Assembly: GCF_007625205.1 (NCBI RefSeq)
Contig: NZ_VMNI01000012.1
Coordinates: 62,001-126,000 of the forward strand
Direction of reading: 5' to 3'
Length of the DNA: 64,000 bases
Source: Denitromonas ohlonensis
GTDB lineage: Bacteria > Pseudomonadota > Gammaproteobacteria > Burkholderiales > Rhodocyclaceae
The position numbers and the translations under genes were made by a program. The notes beneath the pieces are model-generated. The model was not told the origin of the DNA and made no database searches. It saw nothing but the letters and a program-made list of their open reading frames with translations. Below are positions 46,269-54,427 of the stretch, piece after piece. The first letter of the stretch is position 1; each line of letters starts with the position of its first letter.

Positions 46269-46500
46269 GGTGTCCCTTCCCTCAGTGATCGACGTGGTGA
46301 CCACATGCTTTACGGCCACGCGGGAAAAAAATTGAGAACGGCCCTGTCGCCAGACCGACCGTCGGGCGCGGACTCGTCATAGCTTGTGTCATGCCCTATC
46401 CGGGTCCAGCCGGGCGCGCTACTGTCAGAGCATGAAGTGCGCGCAAGGCGAACCTCGATCGAATAAAGTACCGCCCCCGGCGCGCACGCCAGGAGCACAC

Positions 46501-46902
46501 ATGGGTTTTACGCTTTCCCTGTCAGCGTGCGGCCACTTTGTCCTTTGCCGGGTCAGCGAAGACGTGACACTGGGTCTGATCCGCCAGGCAACGCTCGACG
46601 CCACCGCGTTTGGCGATGCCCACGGCACGCAAGGGTTTCTGTTCGATGCACGCGGCACGCGCAATGTCGAATCGATCTTCCGCAACTACCAGTTCGCGCA
46701 CGAAGAATTGCCGACGCTGGGGGTCAACCGTGCGGCCAGCTTCGCCGTTCTGATCGACCCGGACGACCGCTCGCAGGATTTTCTCGAGACCACCGTCCGA
46801 AACGCCGGCTTCGACATGCGCCTGTTCACCGACCCCGACAAAGCGGCGCAGTGGCTCGTGCTACGCCAGCCAGGCGCCACGCGCATGGGCAATGGCGTCT
46901 GA
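46501..46902 (+). CDS. Hypothetical SpoIIAA/STAS-like protein
   Basis: A 133-residue protein of alternating beta-alpha pattern (CGHFVLCRVSEDVTLGLIRQATLDATAFG, GFLFDARGTRNVESIFRNYQFAHEELP, AVLIDPDDRSQDFLETTVRNAGFDMRLFTDPDKAAQWL). It resembles the SpoIIAA/STAS-like family known in bacteria but with no strong family match that I can name. No membrane segment. ATG 46501 follows AGGAG. Function unknown. Confidence 0.65.
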   Translation: MGFTLSLSACGHFVLCRVSEDVTLGLIRQATLDATAFGDAHGTQGFLFDARGTRNVESIFRNYQFAHEELPTLGVNRAASFAVLIDPDDRSQDFLETTVRNAGFDMRLFTDPDKAAQWLVLRQPGATRMGNGV

Positions 46903-47032
46903 CGCGTCATTGTTTTTGAGCGCCGACCGTAAGCATTGCCCCCTCAGCCGGGTCTATCTCCCTGACAGCGCCCTGAACGGACGCCCCAACACCCCGGCAG
47001 CCCCGCCTGCCCGATGTCCAGGAGACCCCGTC

Positions 47033-47491
47033 ATGAAACACTTCCGCCTTCCCCTCACCGCGGCCCTGTTGGCGCTCGGCATGGGCACCGCCCAAGCGGC
47101 CGCAGAACCCACCGTGATCCACTTGAACCAGGTCGGCTGCCAGTTTCTGGAAAGCGAGCACGACATCAATCGCGGCTACACCCCCATGACCGCCGACGAT
47201 TGCCGCAAGATCAACGCCGACACCGGCGACAAGCGCCTGGCCGAGGCCAAGGTGCTGAACCTCAAACCCGGCCGCTACGTCTTCCGGGTCAGCAACCAGA
47301 ACGTGCCTTACGAGCTCGGCTTCTGGCTGCGCGGCGACGGGCTGGCTGCCCGCGCGCTGCTGCCCAGCGTGTCGGGCGGTGGCCTGGTGACCGGCAAGAC
47401 GCAGGACTACGAGATCGAGCTCAAGGCCGGCGAATATGTCTATTCCTGCCCGCTGAACCCCACCCCCGACTACAAGCTGGTGGTGCGTTAA
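47033..47491 (+). CDS. Periplasmic cupredoxin-like protein
   Basis: A 152-residue exported protein (signal peptide about residues 1-24, LLALGMGTAQAAA). The body is beta-rich with NQVGCQFLESEHDINRGYTPMTADDCRK and, near the C-terminus, YVYSCPLNPTPDYKLVVR. The SCPLN...YK end resembles cupredoxin copper-site tails, but the usual histidine and methionine ligands are not obvious. A copper-related periplasmic role is possible, not shown. A terminator follows at 47510. Confidence 0.7.
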   Translation: MKHFRLPLTAALLALGMGTAQAAAEPTVIHLNQVGCQFLESEHDINRGYTPMTADDCRKINADTGDKRLAEAKVLNLKPGRYVFRVSNQNVPYELGFWLRGDGLAARALLPSVSGGGLVTGKTQDYEIELKAGEYVYSCPLNPTPDYKLVVR

Positions 47492-47509
47492 GTGCCTCGG
47501 CCACACGCA

Positions 47510-47536
47510 AAAACGGGCCGTCGATCGGCCCGTTTT
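47510..47536. terminator. Bidirectional rho-independent terminator
   Basis: An 11-base stem, AAAACGGGCCG (47510-47520) against CGGCCCGTTTT (47526-47536), with a five-base loop TCGAT and A/T tails. It lies between the cupredoxin-like gene and the convergent DUF6969-like gene. Confidence 0.85.
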
Positions 47537-47557
47537 ACATGATTTGCGAGCGCAAGC

Positions 47558-48289
47558 TCAGCGCAGAGACTCGGTCAGCGCCGCGGCAAAGGTGTCGACC
47601 GCGATCGGCAGGTAGCCGATCACATCAATATTGCGATCTTCGTAGACATCGTCGCCCGGCCGGTCGCGCTGGCAATCGGACATGACCGCGTCTCGATGGC
47701 GCAACAAGCCCTCGATCTGCGGCCCGTACAAGCGCAGCAAGGCCGTCAGCCAGCGATTGGTCGGCCACGAGGGGAAGGCGTGATCGATCTCGAAGTGTTG
47801 CAGGATGGCGACGGCGTCGTCGGCGGCATACCAGGACTCGTCGGTCACCCAGCGGTTGGTGGTGAACAAGCCTGACGGATAGCCCCAGCCATCCATCGAC
47901 ACCGCGATCAGATGGCAGATGGCGTCGTCGCCCGTCGGACGCGGCTCACTGGCATGCGGCACCGCCAACGGCACTCGGCCGTCCGGCACGCCACCGGCGC
48001 GCACAAAGGTATGGAAATGGCCATGCTCGGCGTCGACGCCGCGATGGGCGTGATAGTAATACTGACCATGGGTGTCGCGGTCATACACATCCTCGGCCGG
48101 ATAGTGCGCCAGCTCGACGAACTCGCCCCCGCCCCGCAGCACCTCGCCCACCACATTCAGACCGCCCTTGCGCAAGACCCGATAGCACTCATCAATGTCA
48201 CGCGCGGCCGCCTGCATCTGCATGCGCCGGGCACGCGGAATGCCCGCCAGATCCGGCAGGTAATCATCCAGTCGAAGCGTAGAAGACAT
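47558..48289 (-). CDS. DUF6969-like hypothetical protein
   Basis: A 243-residue cytosolic protein with His-rich HGQYYYHAHRGVDAEHGHFHTFVRAGG, then HLIAVSMDGWGYPSGLFTTNRWVTDESWYAADDAV. This looks like a family I recall as DUF6969; the name is tentative. The clustered histidines suggest a metal site. ATG 48289 follows GAGGAGGGG. Function unknown. Confidence 0.7.
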   Translation of the reverse strand: MSSTLRLDDYLPDLAGIPRARRMQMQAAARDIDECYRVLRKGGLNVVGEVLRGGGEFVELAHYPAEDVYDRDTHGQYYYHAHRGVDAEHGHFHTFVRAGGVPDGRVPLAVPHASEPRPTGDDAICHLIAVSMDGWGYPSGLFTTNRWVTDESWYAADDAVAILQHFEIDHAFPSWPTNRWLTALLRLYGPQIEGLLRHRDAVMSDCQRDRPGDDVYEDRNIDVIGYLPIAVDTFAAALTESLR

Positions 48290-48396
48290 GGCGGCCCCTC
48301 CTCGGGCAAGCGTGCAGACAAGGCACCGGATCGCATCGCGCCAGCGCGCAGCCTCAATCCCGCCGCATGGTGCAAGCGGCTGGCACCACAAACCAC

Positions 48397-48420
48397 GGGC
48401 GCCCTCAGGCGCCCATTTTT
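48397..48420 (+). terminator. Rightward terminator-like hairpin
   Basis: GGGCGCC (48397-48403) pairs with GGCGCCC (48408-48414) and is followed by ATTTTT. It reads rightwards but no rightward gene precedes it, so it may be a leftover or limit antisense transcripts into the NPCAA locus. Confidence 0.35.
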
Positions 48421-48469
48421 CAGTTCGCCGTCATGCCGACAATAGCGGCCACGGCGGGCGGGAGCAAGC

Positions 48470-49177
48470 TCAGTAGGCTTTGCAGGGGTTCTTCGCAGCG
48501 CACGGATTACGAGCAGCGCACGGGTTTTTCGCCGCGCAGGGGTTGCGGGCGGCGCACGGGTTGGCGGCGCACGGACTCTTTGCAGCGCAGGGATTGGGCT
48601 TGTAGCCCTTTTGCACCACGTTCACGTAGGCCACCAGATCGGCCAGCTCGCGCGACTTCCAGCCCAGCGGCTGCGCCGCCATCGGGCGCACCATGCACAG
48701 CTGCACCATCTCATCGAGGTGGATCTGCGTCATGCCGTAGTTGTCCATGGCCATCTGCACAGGGTGCGGATAGGGCTGGGCAAAGCTGGCCTTATAGGCG
48801 GCGCCACCGGTATGGCAGCTATTGCACGACAAGCCATTGGTAGACAGCTGGGTGTCCTTGAAGACCGCTTCACCACGCGTGGCATCGCCCTTCATCGGGA
48901 CATAACCGGCCGGACGCGTGATCGCCTTCGCGGCGCAAGGGTTGGGGGCTTTGGCGGCCGCACACGGATTAGCGGCACACGGGTGCTTTGCCGCACAGGG
49001 GTTACGAGCGGCGCAGGGGTTTTTTGCGGCGCAGGGATTCTTGGTCGACCAGGCTTTGCGGTCACGGGCACTGCATGGACGGCACGGCGCGGCGGCCAAA
49101 GCGGCGCCACCCGCAGTCATCAAGCCCGTCGCCAGCATGGCCGCGACCAGGGTATGGGGTGTTGATACCTGAGCCAT
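48470..49177 (-). CDS. NPCAA-repeat protein with a c-type haem motif
   Basis: A 235-residue exported protein, unusually rich in Cys, Ala, Asn, Pro and Lys. After a signal peptide (about 1-30) come six PCAA units (about residues 47-84, NPCAAK/NPCAAR/HPCAA), a compact cytochrome c domain (about 90-192) with CNSCH at Cys118-His122, and seven more NPCAA units to the C-terminus (195-235). The central part contains candidate Met distal ligands (MAMDNYGM, VQLCMVRPM). The flanking repeats are predicted thiol or metal-binding tails. I find no precedent for this whole architecture. ATG 49177 follows GGGAGAG. Confidence 0.82.
   Translation of the reverse strand: MAQVSTPHTLVAAMLATGLMTAGGAALAAAPCRPCSARDRKAWSTKNPCAAKNPCAARNPCAAKHPCAANPCAAAKAPNPCAAKAITRPAGYVPMKGDATRGEAVFKDTQLSTNGLSCNSCHTGGAAYKASFAQPYPHPVQMAMDNYGMTQIHLDEMVQLCMVRPMAAQPLGWKSRELADLVAYVNVVQKGYKPNPCAAKSPCAANPCAARNPCAAKNPCAARNPCAAKNPCKAY
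48473..48595 (-). repeat. Tandem repeat coding for C-terminal NPCAA units
   Basis: Seven imperfect units of about 15-18 bases encode N/S-P-C-A/K-A-K/R at residues 195-235. The units vary in codons, so the array is diverged. Confidence 0.8.
48926..49039 (-). repeat. Tandem repeat coding for N-terminal NPCAA units
   Basis: Six units of about 15-27 bases encode N/H-P-C-A-A-K/R at residues 47-84, interrupted by one expanded unit (NPCAAAKAP). Confidence 0.75.
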
Positions 49178-49339
49178 GAGTCTCTCCCGTTCTCTGTGGG
49201 GATGGTTCATTCGACGCCGCTTACGCCGGCATGGCCAACAGGCACCGAACAAGAACGAACTTGCCCCGGCGTGTTCGTGCGCCAGGGCAAGCGGCGAGGC
49301 CCGCCGAGCCGATCATGACGACCTTGGCGGGCGGCCTCA

Positions 49340-49594
49340 TTACATCTTCTTGGCTGCGCAGGGGTTTTTCGCCGCGCAAGGATTCTTGGCAGCACACGGA
49401 TTCTTCGCCGCGCAGGGGTTTTTCGCCGCGCAAGGATTGGCGGCGCAGGGGTTCTTTTTGGCAGCGCACGGATGCTGAGCCGAGCAGGCGCCTTTCTTCG
49501 GTGCGCAGGTGGCGTAGGCCATGCTGCCCGCGGCCATCAGACCAGCGGCGACAAAGGCGGTGGCGAGCTTGCGAGCGGTCGGGTTCTTGGTCAT
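49340..49594 (-). CDS. Small exported NPCAA-repeat protein
   Basis: An 84-residue protein with an Ala-rich signal peptide (about 1-28) followed almost wholly by repeats: one HPCAAKK and six NPCAA(K) units, ending NPCAAKKM. It has nine cysteines in the mature part, no aromatic residues and no enzyme motif. It has its own ribosome site (TGGAGATTCCC) and lies 162 bases upstream of the haem-containing partner on the same strand. Likely metal-binding or thiol-rich periplasmic peptide; not assignable further. Confidence 0.8.
   Translation of the reverse strand: MTKNPTARKLATAFVAAGLMAAGSMAYATCAPKKGACSAQHPCAAKKNPCAANPCAAKNPCAAKNPCAAKNPCAAKNPCAAKKM
49343..49474 (-). repeat. Tandem repeat coding for NPCAA units
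   Basis: Seven units of about 18 bases (e.g. GCAAGGATTCTTGGCAGCAC-like on the plus strand) encode residues 41-82. The most regular of the three arrays. Confidence 0.8.
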
Positions 49595-49726
49595 GGGAAT
49601 CTCCAGGTCTCAAAATGGTGGTGTGCGGTTTGTGTGTGCCGCTTTCGCCCACTGCGAAAGCAGCGGACTCACCTGACAGACCGCCGCTTTTTCCGATTCC
49701 TTACACACGACCCGGCATTTCTTGTT

Positions 49727-50599
49727 CTAGCGCAAGAAATGCAGGACCACTACCTGACCATCGTCCAAGGGCATCCGCCAGCGATCCGGGCCATCCGGCA
49801 CCAGATTGCCCCCGATGCGCCCGGGCAAGTCGACACTCGCCAGCGTCTGCCACTCGCCGGCCCAGCGCAGCACTCGCATGCGCCGCTGCGCCTGATCCGG
49901 CACCAGCAGCGCATCGCGATCACCCACGCGCAGCACCTGCCCGAGCCCCAGCGCTGTGCTGCCGATACGGTGCGTGCTGACATCGCCGGTGCGGGCAAAC
50001 GGAACCAGCCGGGGCGGCGCCACCCGGTAGAGCGTCAGGATGCCGCCAAGGTGCGGGGTGAGCACGGCGGCCAGATCGACGTGGCCGTCACCATCGAAAT
50101 CACCGACGCCGACGGGATTGAGCCAGCGGTTGGGCTGGCCGATGAACTCGCTGCTGGCGTGGCGCACCACGGCGCCGGCATCCACCCGCCAGACGCTCAG
50201 CGCGGCCCCGCGGTCGGCATCGCTCTCGACCACCACCACGGCGTCGTCGCCCTCGCCCAGTGCCATCAAGCGCGGTACGAGGTCTTCGAAGACGCGGGTC
50301 TCAGCCAGTGTCGCAATGTAGACCTGGCCGTCGACCGTTTCGATGCGCAACTGCCCGGCCTCCAGCGCATCGCCCAGCACGGCATGGCCGTAGCGGTCGG
50401 TCGGCGCGGCCAGCCAGGCGGCGCGAATCGGTCCGCGCCCGAGCGCAACGGTGCTGTGTGGCAACTGATCGGGGCGCGTGGCGGCGGTCACCGGGGCCAC
50501 GGCTTTCGCTGGCGCAAGCCTCAGCTCAAACGCGCCAGCCGGCGCCAGGCAGCTCAGGCAGACCAGGCCCAACAGCAGATGCAACGCACGACGACGCAT
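49727..50599 (-). CDS. Exported FG-GAP/VCBS-repeat protein
   Basis: A 290-residue secreted protein with signal peptide (LLLGLVCLSCLAPAGA). It contains an FG-GAP calcium loop VGVGDFDGDGHVDLAAVLTPHLGGILTLYRV and related segments (LPVTAATRPDQLPH...), forming a probable beta propeller. ATG 50599 follows GAGGAGGCC. It lies nine bases downstream of the Bcr/CflA efflux gene, so it may be the last gene of that operon. Function unknown. The gap 49595-49726 shows nothing. Confidence 0.75.
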   Translation of the reverse strand: MRRRALHLLLGLVCLSCLAPAGAFELRLAPAKAVAPVTAATRPDQLPHSTVALGRGPIRAAWLAAPTDRYGHAVLGDALEAGQLRIETVDGQVYIATLAETRVFEDLVPRLMALGEGDDAVVVVESDADRGAALSVWRVDAGAVVRHASSEFIGQPNRWLNPVGVGDFDGDGHVDLAAVLTPHLGGILTLYRVAPPRLVPFARTGDVSTHRIGSTALGLGQVLRVGDRDALLVPDQAQRRMRVLRWAGEWQTLASVDLPGRIGGNLVPDGPDRWRMPLDDGQVVVLHFLR

Positions 50600-50608
50600 G
50601 AGGCCTCC

Positions 50609-51820
50609 TCAGGCGCGTCGGCTGGCCGGGCGCACCCACAATAGATAACTGAGCAGCGATCCGCCCATGCCAGCCGAGATGGCCGCCGCCATGGGCACGG
50701 TGGAATCGGTGAAGCTGTGACCGACAAAGATACCAAAGGCCGCGGCCAGCGCCATTTGTGAGAAGCCCATCAGCGAGGCCGCGGCACCGGCCATGGTCGG
50801 CCAGGGCGCCAGCGCGATGGCCGTGGCGTTGGGCATGATGAAGCCGATACCGCAGGTCACCAGCCACATCGGCACCATCACCGCCGCCGGGTGTTGCCAG
50901 CCAACCAGCGCCATGAGCAGCATCACCACGCCGCCGGCGCTGCCGACCCCCACCCCGGCGGTCAGGATCACATCCGGCCCGTGACGCGAGGCCAGGCGGC
51001 CGGACGACATGGTGCCGGTGATGAAGCCCGACACCATCAAGCCGAAGGCCAGGCCCATGGTCTGCGGGCTGAAGCCGAACAGGTTGATGAACACGAAGGG
51101 CGCGCCGGAGATGAAGGCGAACATCCCGGCATAGGCCAGACCATTGCACATCAGCACGCCGCGGTAGGTGGTGTCGCGTAGCAAGGTGGCGTAGTTGGCG
51201 AGGATGCGGCGCGGCTGGATGGCGGTGGGATCGGGGTGCCGGTTGCTCTCGGCGAGCAGGCGCCAGGTTGCGGCGGTCTGCAAGGCTGAGTAAATGATCA
51301 GGAACACGAAAGTAGCCCGCCAGCTGAAGGCCACCGACAGCCAGCCGCCGAACACCGGCCCGAGCAGCGGCGCCAGCGCCATGGCCGCCGAAATGTAGGA
51401 CAGCATTCGCGCCGAGTCTTTCGGGCCGTAGAGATCGCGCACCACCGTGCGACCCAGCACCGGCCCGGCGCAGGCGCCAATGGCCTGCACGAAACGGGCG
51501 ACGATCAGCGTCTCGATATTGGGTGCCAGCGCGCAGGCAATGCTGGCGACAAGAAAGATGACCAGCCCCGTCAGCATCAGCGGGCGCCGGCCGAAGCGAT
51601 CCGACAGCGGCCCGTAGAACAGTTGGCCGATGGCAAAGCCACCGAGAAAGATCGACAAGGTGAGCTGGGTGCCGGCCACATCGGTGCCCAGCGCCGCCGT
51701 CATGGCCGGCAGCGATGGCAGGTAGAAGTCGGTCGACAGCGGCCCCAGCGCCACCAGCGTGGTCAGCAGGACGGCGATACCCAGGCCGGGCGCCGCCTGT
51801 GAGTCGGGCTTACTCGGCAT
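50609..51820 (-). CDS. Bcr/CflA family multidrug efflux MFS transporter
   Basis: A 403-residue 12-helix drug:H+ antiporter of the DHA1 type. The family patterns TDFYLPSLPAM (helix 1-2) and motif A GPLSDRFGRRPLMLTG are present, plus the motif C-like stretch RFVQAIGACAGPVLGR. In the catabolic context it may export a toxic aromatic intermediate. The start is put at ATG 51820, 11 bases inside the maiA 3' end; the longer frame (51880) is not supported. Confidence 0.9.
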   Translation of the reverse strand: MPSKPDSQAAPGLGIAVLLTTLVALGPLSTDFYLPSLPAMTAALGTDVAGTQLTLSIFLGGFAIGQLFYGPLSDRFGRRPLMLTGLVIFLVASIACALAPNIETLIVARFVQAIGACAGPVLGRTVVRDLYGPKDSARMLSYISAAMALAPLLGPVFGGWLSVAFSWRATFVFLIIYSALQTAATWRLLAESNRHPDPTAIQPRRILANYATLLRDTTYRGVLMCNGLAYAGMFAFISGAPFVFINLFGFSPQTMGLAFGLMVSGFITGTMSSGRLASRHGPDVILTAGVGVGSAGGVVMLLMALVGWQHPAAVMVPMWLVTCGIGFIMPNATAIALAPWPTMAGAAASLMGFSQMALAAAFGIFVGHSFTDSTVPMAAAISAGMGGSLLSYLLWVRPASRRA

Positions 51821-52454
51821 CCGCCTGGGCGCCGGGCGACGCTGCCTGGAAGGCCGGCAAGCCCTCGCAGGCCTCGACAATGCGCATCACTGTCGGCACA
51901 TGGTCAAGCCGGCTGTTGAAGCGCCGCGCGTTATACACCTGCGGCACCAGGCAGCAATCGGCCAGGCCCGGGGTGTCGCCATGGCAGAACACACCGGTGT
52001 CGGGGTGCTCGGCCAGCATGGCCTCGACCGCCGCCAGCCCGGTATCGACCCAGTGCCGATACCACTGCATCTTCTGGTCTTCACTCAGGCCCATTTCTCC
52101 GGTCAGGTATTGCAACACCCGCAGATTATTGATCGGGTGAATATCGCAGGCAATCGCTTGCGCAATCGCCCGCACCCGGGCCCGCGCGATCAGATTGCCC
52201 GGCAGCAAGGCCGGTTGCGGGCGGAGTTCTTCGAGGTACTCGATGATCGCCAGCGACTGGGTCAGCGTGGCGCCGCGGTCTTCGAGCGTGGGCACCAGTT
52301 CGGCGGGATTCACCGCCCGGTAGGCGTCCGAATGCTGCTCGCCGCCATCGCGTGCCAGATGCACCGCCGCCGCGTCCCAGGGCAGGCCCTTGAGATTGAG
52401 CGCGATGCGGACGCGGTAGGCCGCCGAGGAGCGAAAATAAGTGTAGAGCTTCAT
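51810..52454 (-). CDS. maiA: Maleylacetoacetate isomerase-like zeta-class glutathione transferase
   Basis: A 214-residue GST-fold enzyme of the zeta class. The signature SSAAYRVRIALNLKG (residues 9-23) supplies the glutathione-activating serine and arginine, and the ALVPTLEDRG...TQSLAIIEYLEE thioredoxin part and the helical second domain are complete. These enzymes isomerise maleylacetoacetate or maleylpyruvate to the fumaryl form. It lies between the TRAP genes and the efflux pump. The start follows CAGGAGA. Confidence 0.9.
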   Translation of the reverse strand: MKLYTYFRSSAAYRVRIALNLKGLPWDAAAVHLARDGGEQHSDAYRAVNPAELVPTLEDRGATLTQSLAIIEYLEELRPQPALLPGNLIARARVRAIAQAIACDIHPINNLRVLQYLTGEMGLSEDQKMQWYRHWVDTGLAAVEAMLAEHPDTGVFCHGDTPGLADCCLVPQVYNARRFNSRLDHVPTVMRIVEACEGLPAFQAASPGAQADAE

Positions 52455-52475
52455 GTCAGTCTCCTGTGCCGGCCA

Positions 52476-53801
52476 TCAGCCGCCTAACAGATGCACCAGC
52501 CACAGCGCCACGCCCGGGAAGAAGGCGATCAGCACGATGCGCAGCAGGTCCGAGGCGAGGAAGGGCAGCACGCCACGGAAGGTTTCCTTCATCGGCACAT
52601 CTTTGGCGAGCGAGTTGATGATGAACACGTTCATGCCCACCGGCGGCGTGATCAGTCCGATCTCGACCACCATCAAGGCCAGAATGCCAAACCAGATCGC
52701 CTTGTCGCTATAACCCAGCCCCCAGTAGTCCAGCCCCATGATGATGGGCAGGAAGACCGGAATGGTCAGCAGGATCATCGACAGGCTGTCCATCACGCAG
52801 CCGAGCAGCAGATAGACCAGGATCATGGCAAACAACACCACCATCGGCGGGTAGCCGCTGGCCAGCACCCATTCGGCGATCGCCACCGGCATCTGCGACA
52901 GCGCCAGGAAGGCGTTGAGCACATCGGCGCCGAGCAGGATCAGGAAGATCATGGCGGTTGCTTCGGCCGCACCGAGCACCGCCGCCATGAATTCGCGCCA
53001 GCGCATCTCGCGCGAGGCCACGGCCAGCGCGGTGGTGGCAAAAGTGCCGACCGCCGCCGCTTCGGTGGGGGTGAAGATACCGCCGTAGATGCCGCCGATC
53101 ACGGTGATGAACACCGCCAGAATCGGCCACACCCGGCCGACTGCGTGCAGGCGCTGCCGCCACGGCAGGGGCGCCGAGGCCGGACCGCTGCCCGGCACGA
53201 AGCGGGCGTACAGCGTCACCACCAGCATGTAGCCGAACATGGCGATCAGGCCGGGGATGAGCGCGGCCATGAACAGCGCGGCGACGTTCTGCTCGGCCAG
53301 AATGGCGTAGATCACCAGCACCACGGAGGGTGGAATCAGGATGCCCAGCGTGCCGCCGGCGGCCAGCGCACCGGTGGCCAGCGACGGCGAGTAATTGCAG
53401 CGGCGCAGCTCGGGCAATGCCACCTGCCCCATGGTGGCCGCGGTGGCAAGCGAGGAGCCGCAGATCGCGCCAAAGCCGGCGCAGGCGCCAATCGCGCTCA
53501 TCGCCACACCGCCGGGGTAGTGGCCGAGGAAGGCGTTGGTGGCTTCAAACAGCCGACGCGACAGGCCGCCCTTGGCAGCGACGTTGCCCATCAGCAAGAA
53601 CAGCGGCACCACTGACAGGTCATACACCGAGAAACGACCGTAAGCGAGGTGCTTGAAGTAATTCATCAGCGGGTCCCAGCCGGACACCAGGGTGTAGCCG
53701 ATGGAGCCGCCGAGCAGCATGGCCATGCCGATGTGCACGCGGAAGGCGAGCAGCACCAGGGTGAAGGCGCCGATGGCGAAGCCGATTTCAACGGAGCTCA
53801 T
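52476..53801 (-). CDS. TRAP transporter large permease (DctM type)
   Basis: A 441-residue polytopic protein with about 12 membrane segments, the large permease of a tripartite ATP-independent periplasmic transporter. Typical blocks: VPLFLLMGNVA, GAICGSSLATAATMG, AGGTLGILIPPSVVLVIY, GGIYGGIFTPTEAAAVG and GLITPPVGMNVF. The start ATG overlaps the stop of the small permease (ATGA). Transports the solute captured by the SBP at 54428-55456. Confidence 0.95.
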   Translation of the reverse strand: MSSVEIGFAIGAFTLVLLAFRVHIGMAMLLGGSIGYTLVSGWDPLMNYFKHLAYGRFSVYDLSVVPLFLLMGNVAAKGGLSRRLFEATNAFLGHYPGGVAMSAIGACAGFGAICGSSLATAATMGQVALPELRRCNYSPSLATGALAAGGTLGILIPPSVVLVIYAILAEQNVAALFMAALIPGLIAMFGYMLVVTLYARFVPGSGPASAPLPWRQRLHAVGRVWPILAVFITVIGGIYGGIFTPTEAAAVGTFATTALAVASREMRWREFMAAVLGAAEATAMIFLILLGADVLNAFLALSQMPVAIAEWVLASGYPPMVVLFAMILVYLLLGCVMDSLSMILLTIPVFLPIIMGLDYWGLGYSDKAIWFGILALMVVEIGLITPPVGMNVFIINSLAKDVPMKETFRGVLPFLASDLLRIVLIAFFPGVALWLVHLLGG

Positions 53802-54340
53802 TCCATGCCCCCTTCGCTGTGCAGCGTGCCTTGCCAAGCGGTGTAGGCGGCAGTCAGCCCGAGCAGGAAGAAGCCGGGGCCGAGCGTGGTGTAGGACCAC
53901 CACAGCGGCCAGCCGAGCAACATGGTGGTCTCGCCGGTCTCGTACGCTTCCCACGCGCCGACGAAGCTGCGCCAGGAGATGACGAAGGCCAGCACCATGA
54001 GCAGCACCGCGGCAATGCGGTCGAGCACGCCGCGCACGGCGGGCGAGGCGGTGTGGGTGAAGAAGTCGACGATCACGTGGGCGTTCTTCATCTGCGCCCA
54101 GGGCAGGAAGGCCGCCACGGCCAGCGCGCAACCCATCTGCACCAACTCGACATCGCCGAGCACCGGCTCGTCGGTCAGCCAGCGGCCGACCACGCTATAC
54201 ACCGACACGCCGCAGATCGCGAACAGGGTGAGGCTGCCGCCGATGGCGGAGAGCATCGACCAGTTGTAGAGAAAACGTCCGATCGGGTCGCGCGGACGCG
54301 GGTCCGGCATGTCGCCGGACCGGGGGATTGCTTCAGCCAT
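53798..54340 (-). CDS. TRAP transporter small permease (DctQ type)
   Basis: A 180-residue protein with four membrane segments: about 26-47 (LSAIGGSLTLFAICGVSVY), then segments in VQMGCALAVAAFLPWAQ, ILMVLAFVISWR-type and TLGPGFFLLGLTAAY. The NAHVIVDFFT motif of DctQ proteins is present. It couples the DctM permease with the periplasmic SBP. It overlaps dctM by four bases. Confidence 0.93.
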   Translation of the reverse strand: MAEAIPRSGDMPDPRPRDPIGRFLYNWSMLSAIGGSLTLFAICGVSVYSVVGRWLTDEPVLGDVELVQMGCALAVAAFLPWAQMKNAHVIVDFFTHTASPAVRGVLDRIAAVLLMVLAFVISWRSFVGAWEAYETGETTMLLGWPLWWSYTTLGPGFFLLGLTAAYTAWQGTLHSEGGME

Positions 54341-54393
54341 GGGGAACTCTCTTGGTCAGAGGCGCGCCCGCAGGCGCAGTGGCGCTTCGTCCG

Positions 54394-54418
54394 CCGGGGC
54401 CGGCAGCGCCGGCCCCGG
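54394..54418. promoter_or_regulatory. Hairpin between TRAP SBP and small permease
   Basis: An 11-base perfect stem, CCGGGGCCGGC (54394-54404) against its complement (54408-54418), loop of three. It lies in the 87-base gap between SBP and small permease. There is no T-run. It probably stabilises the upstream SBP mRNA or partially attenuates the permease genes. Confidence 0.5.
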
Positions 54419-54427
54419 TGACACACC

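Noticed and set aside
48470-49594. CRISPR-like repeat tract
   Set aside because: The repeats are short, coding in one frame and translate to NPCAA units; no spacers.
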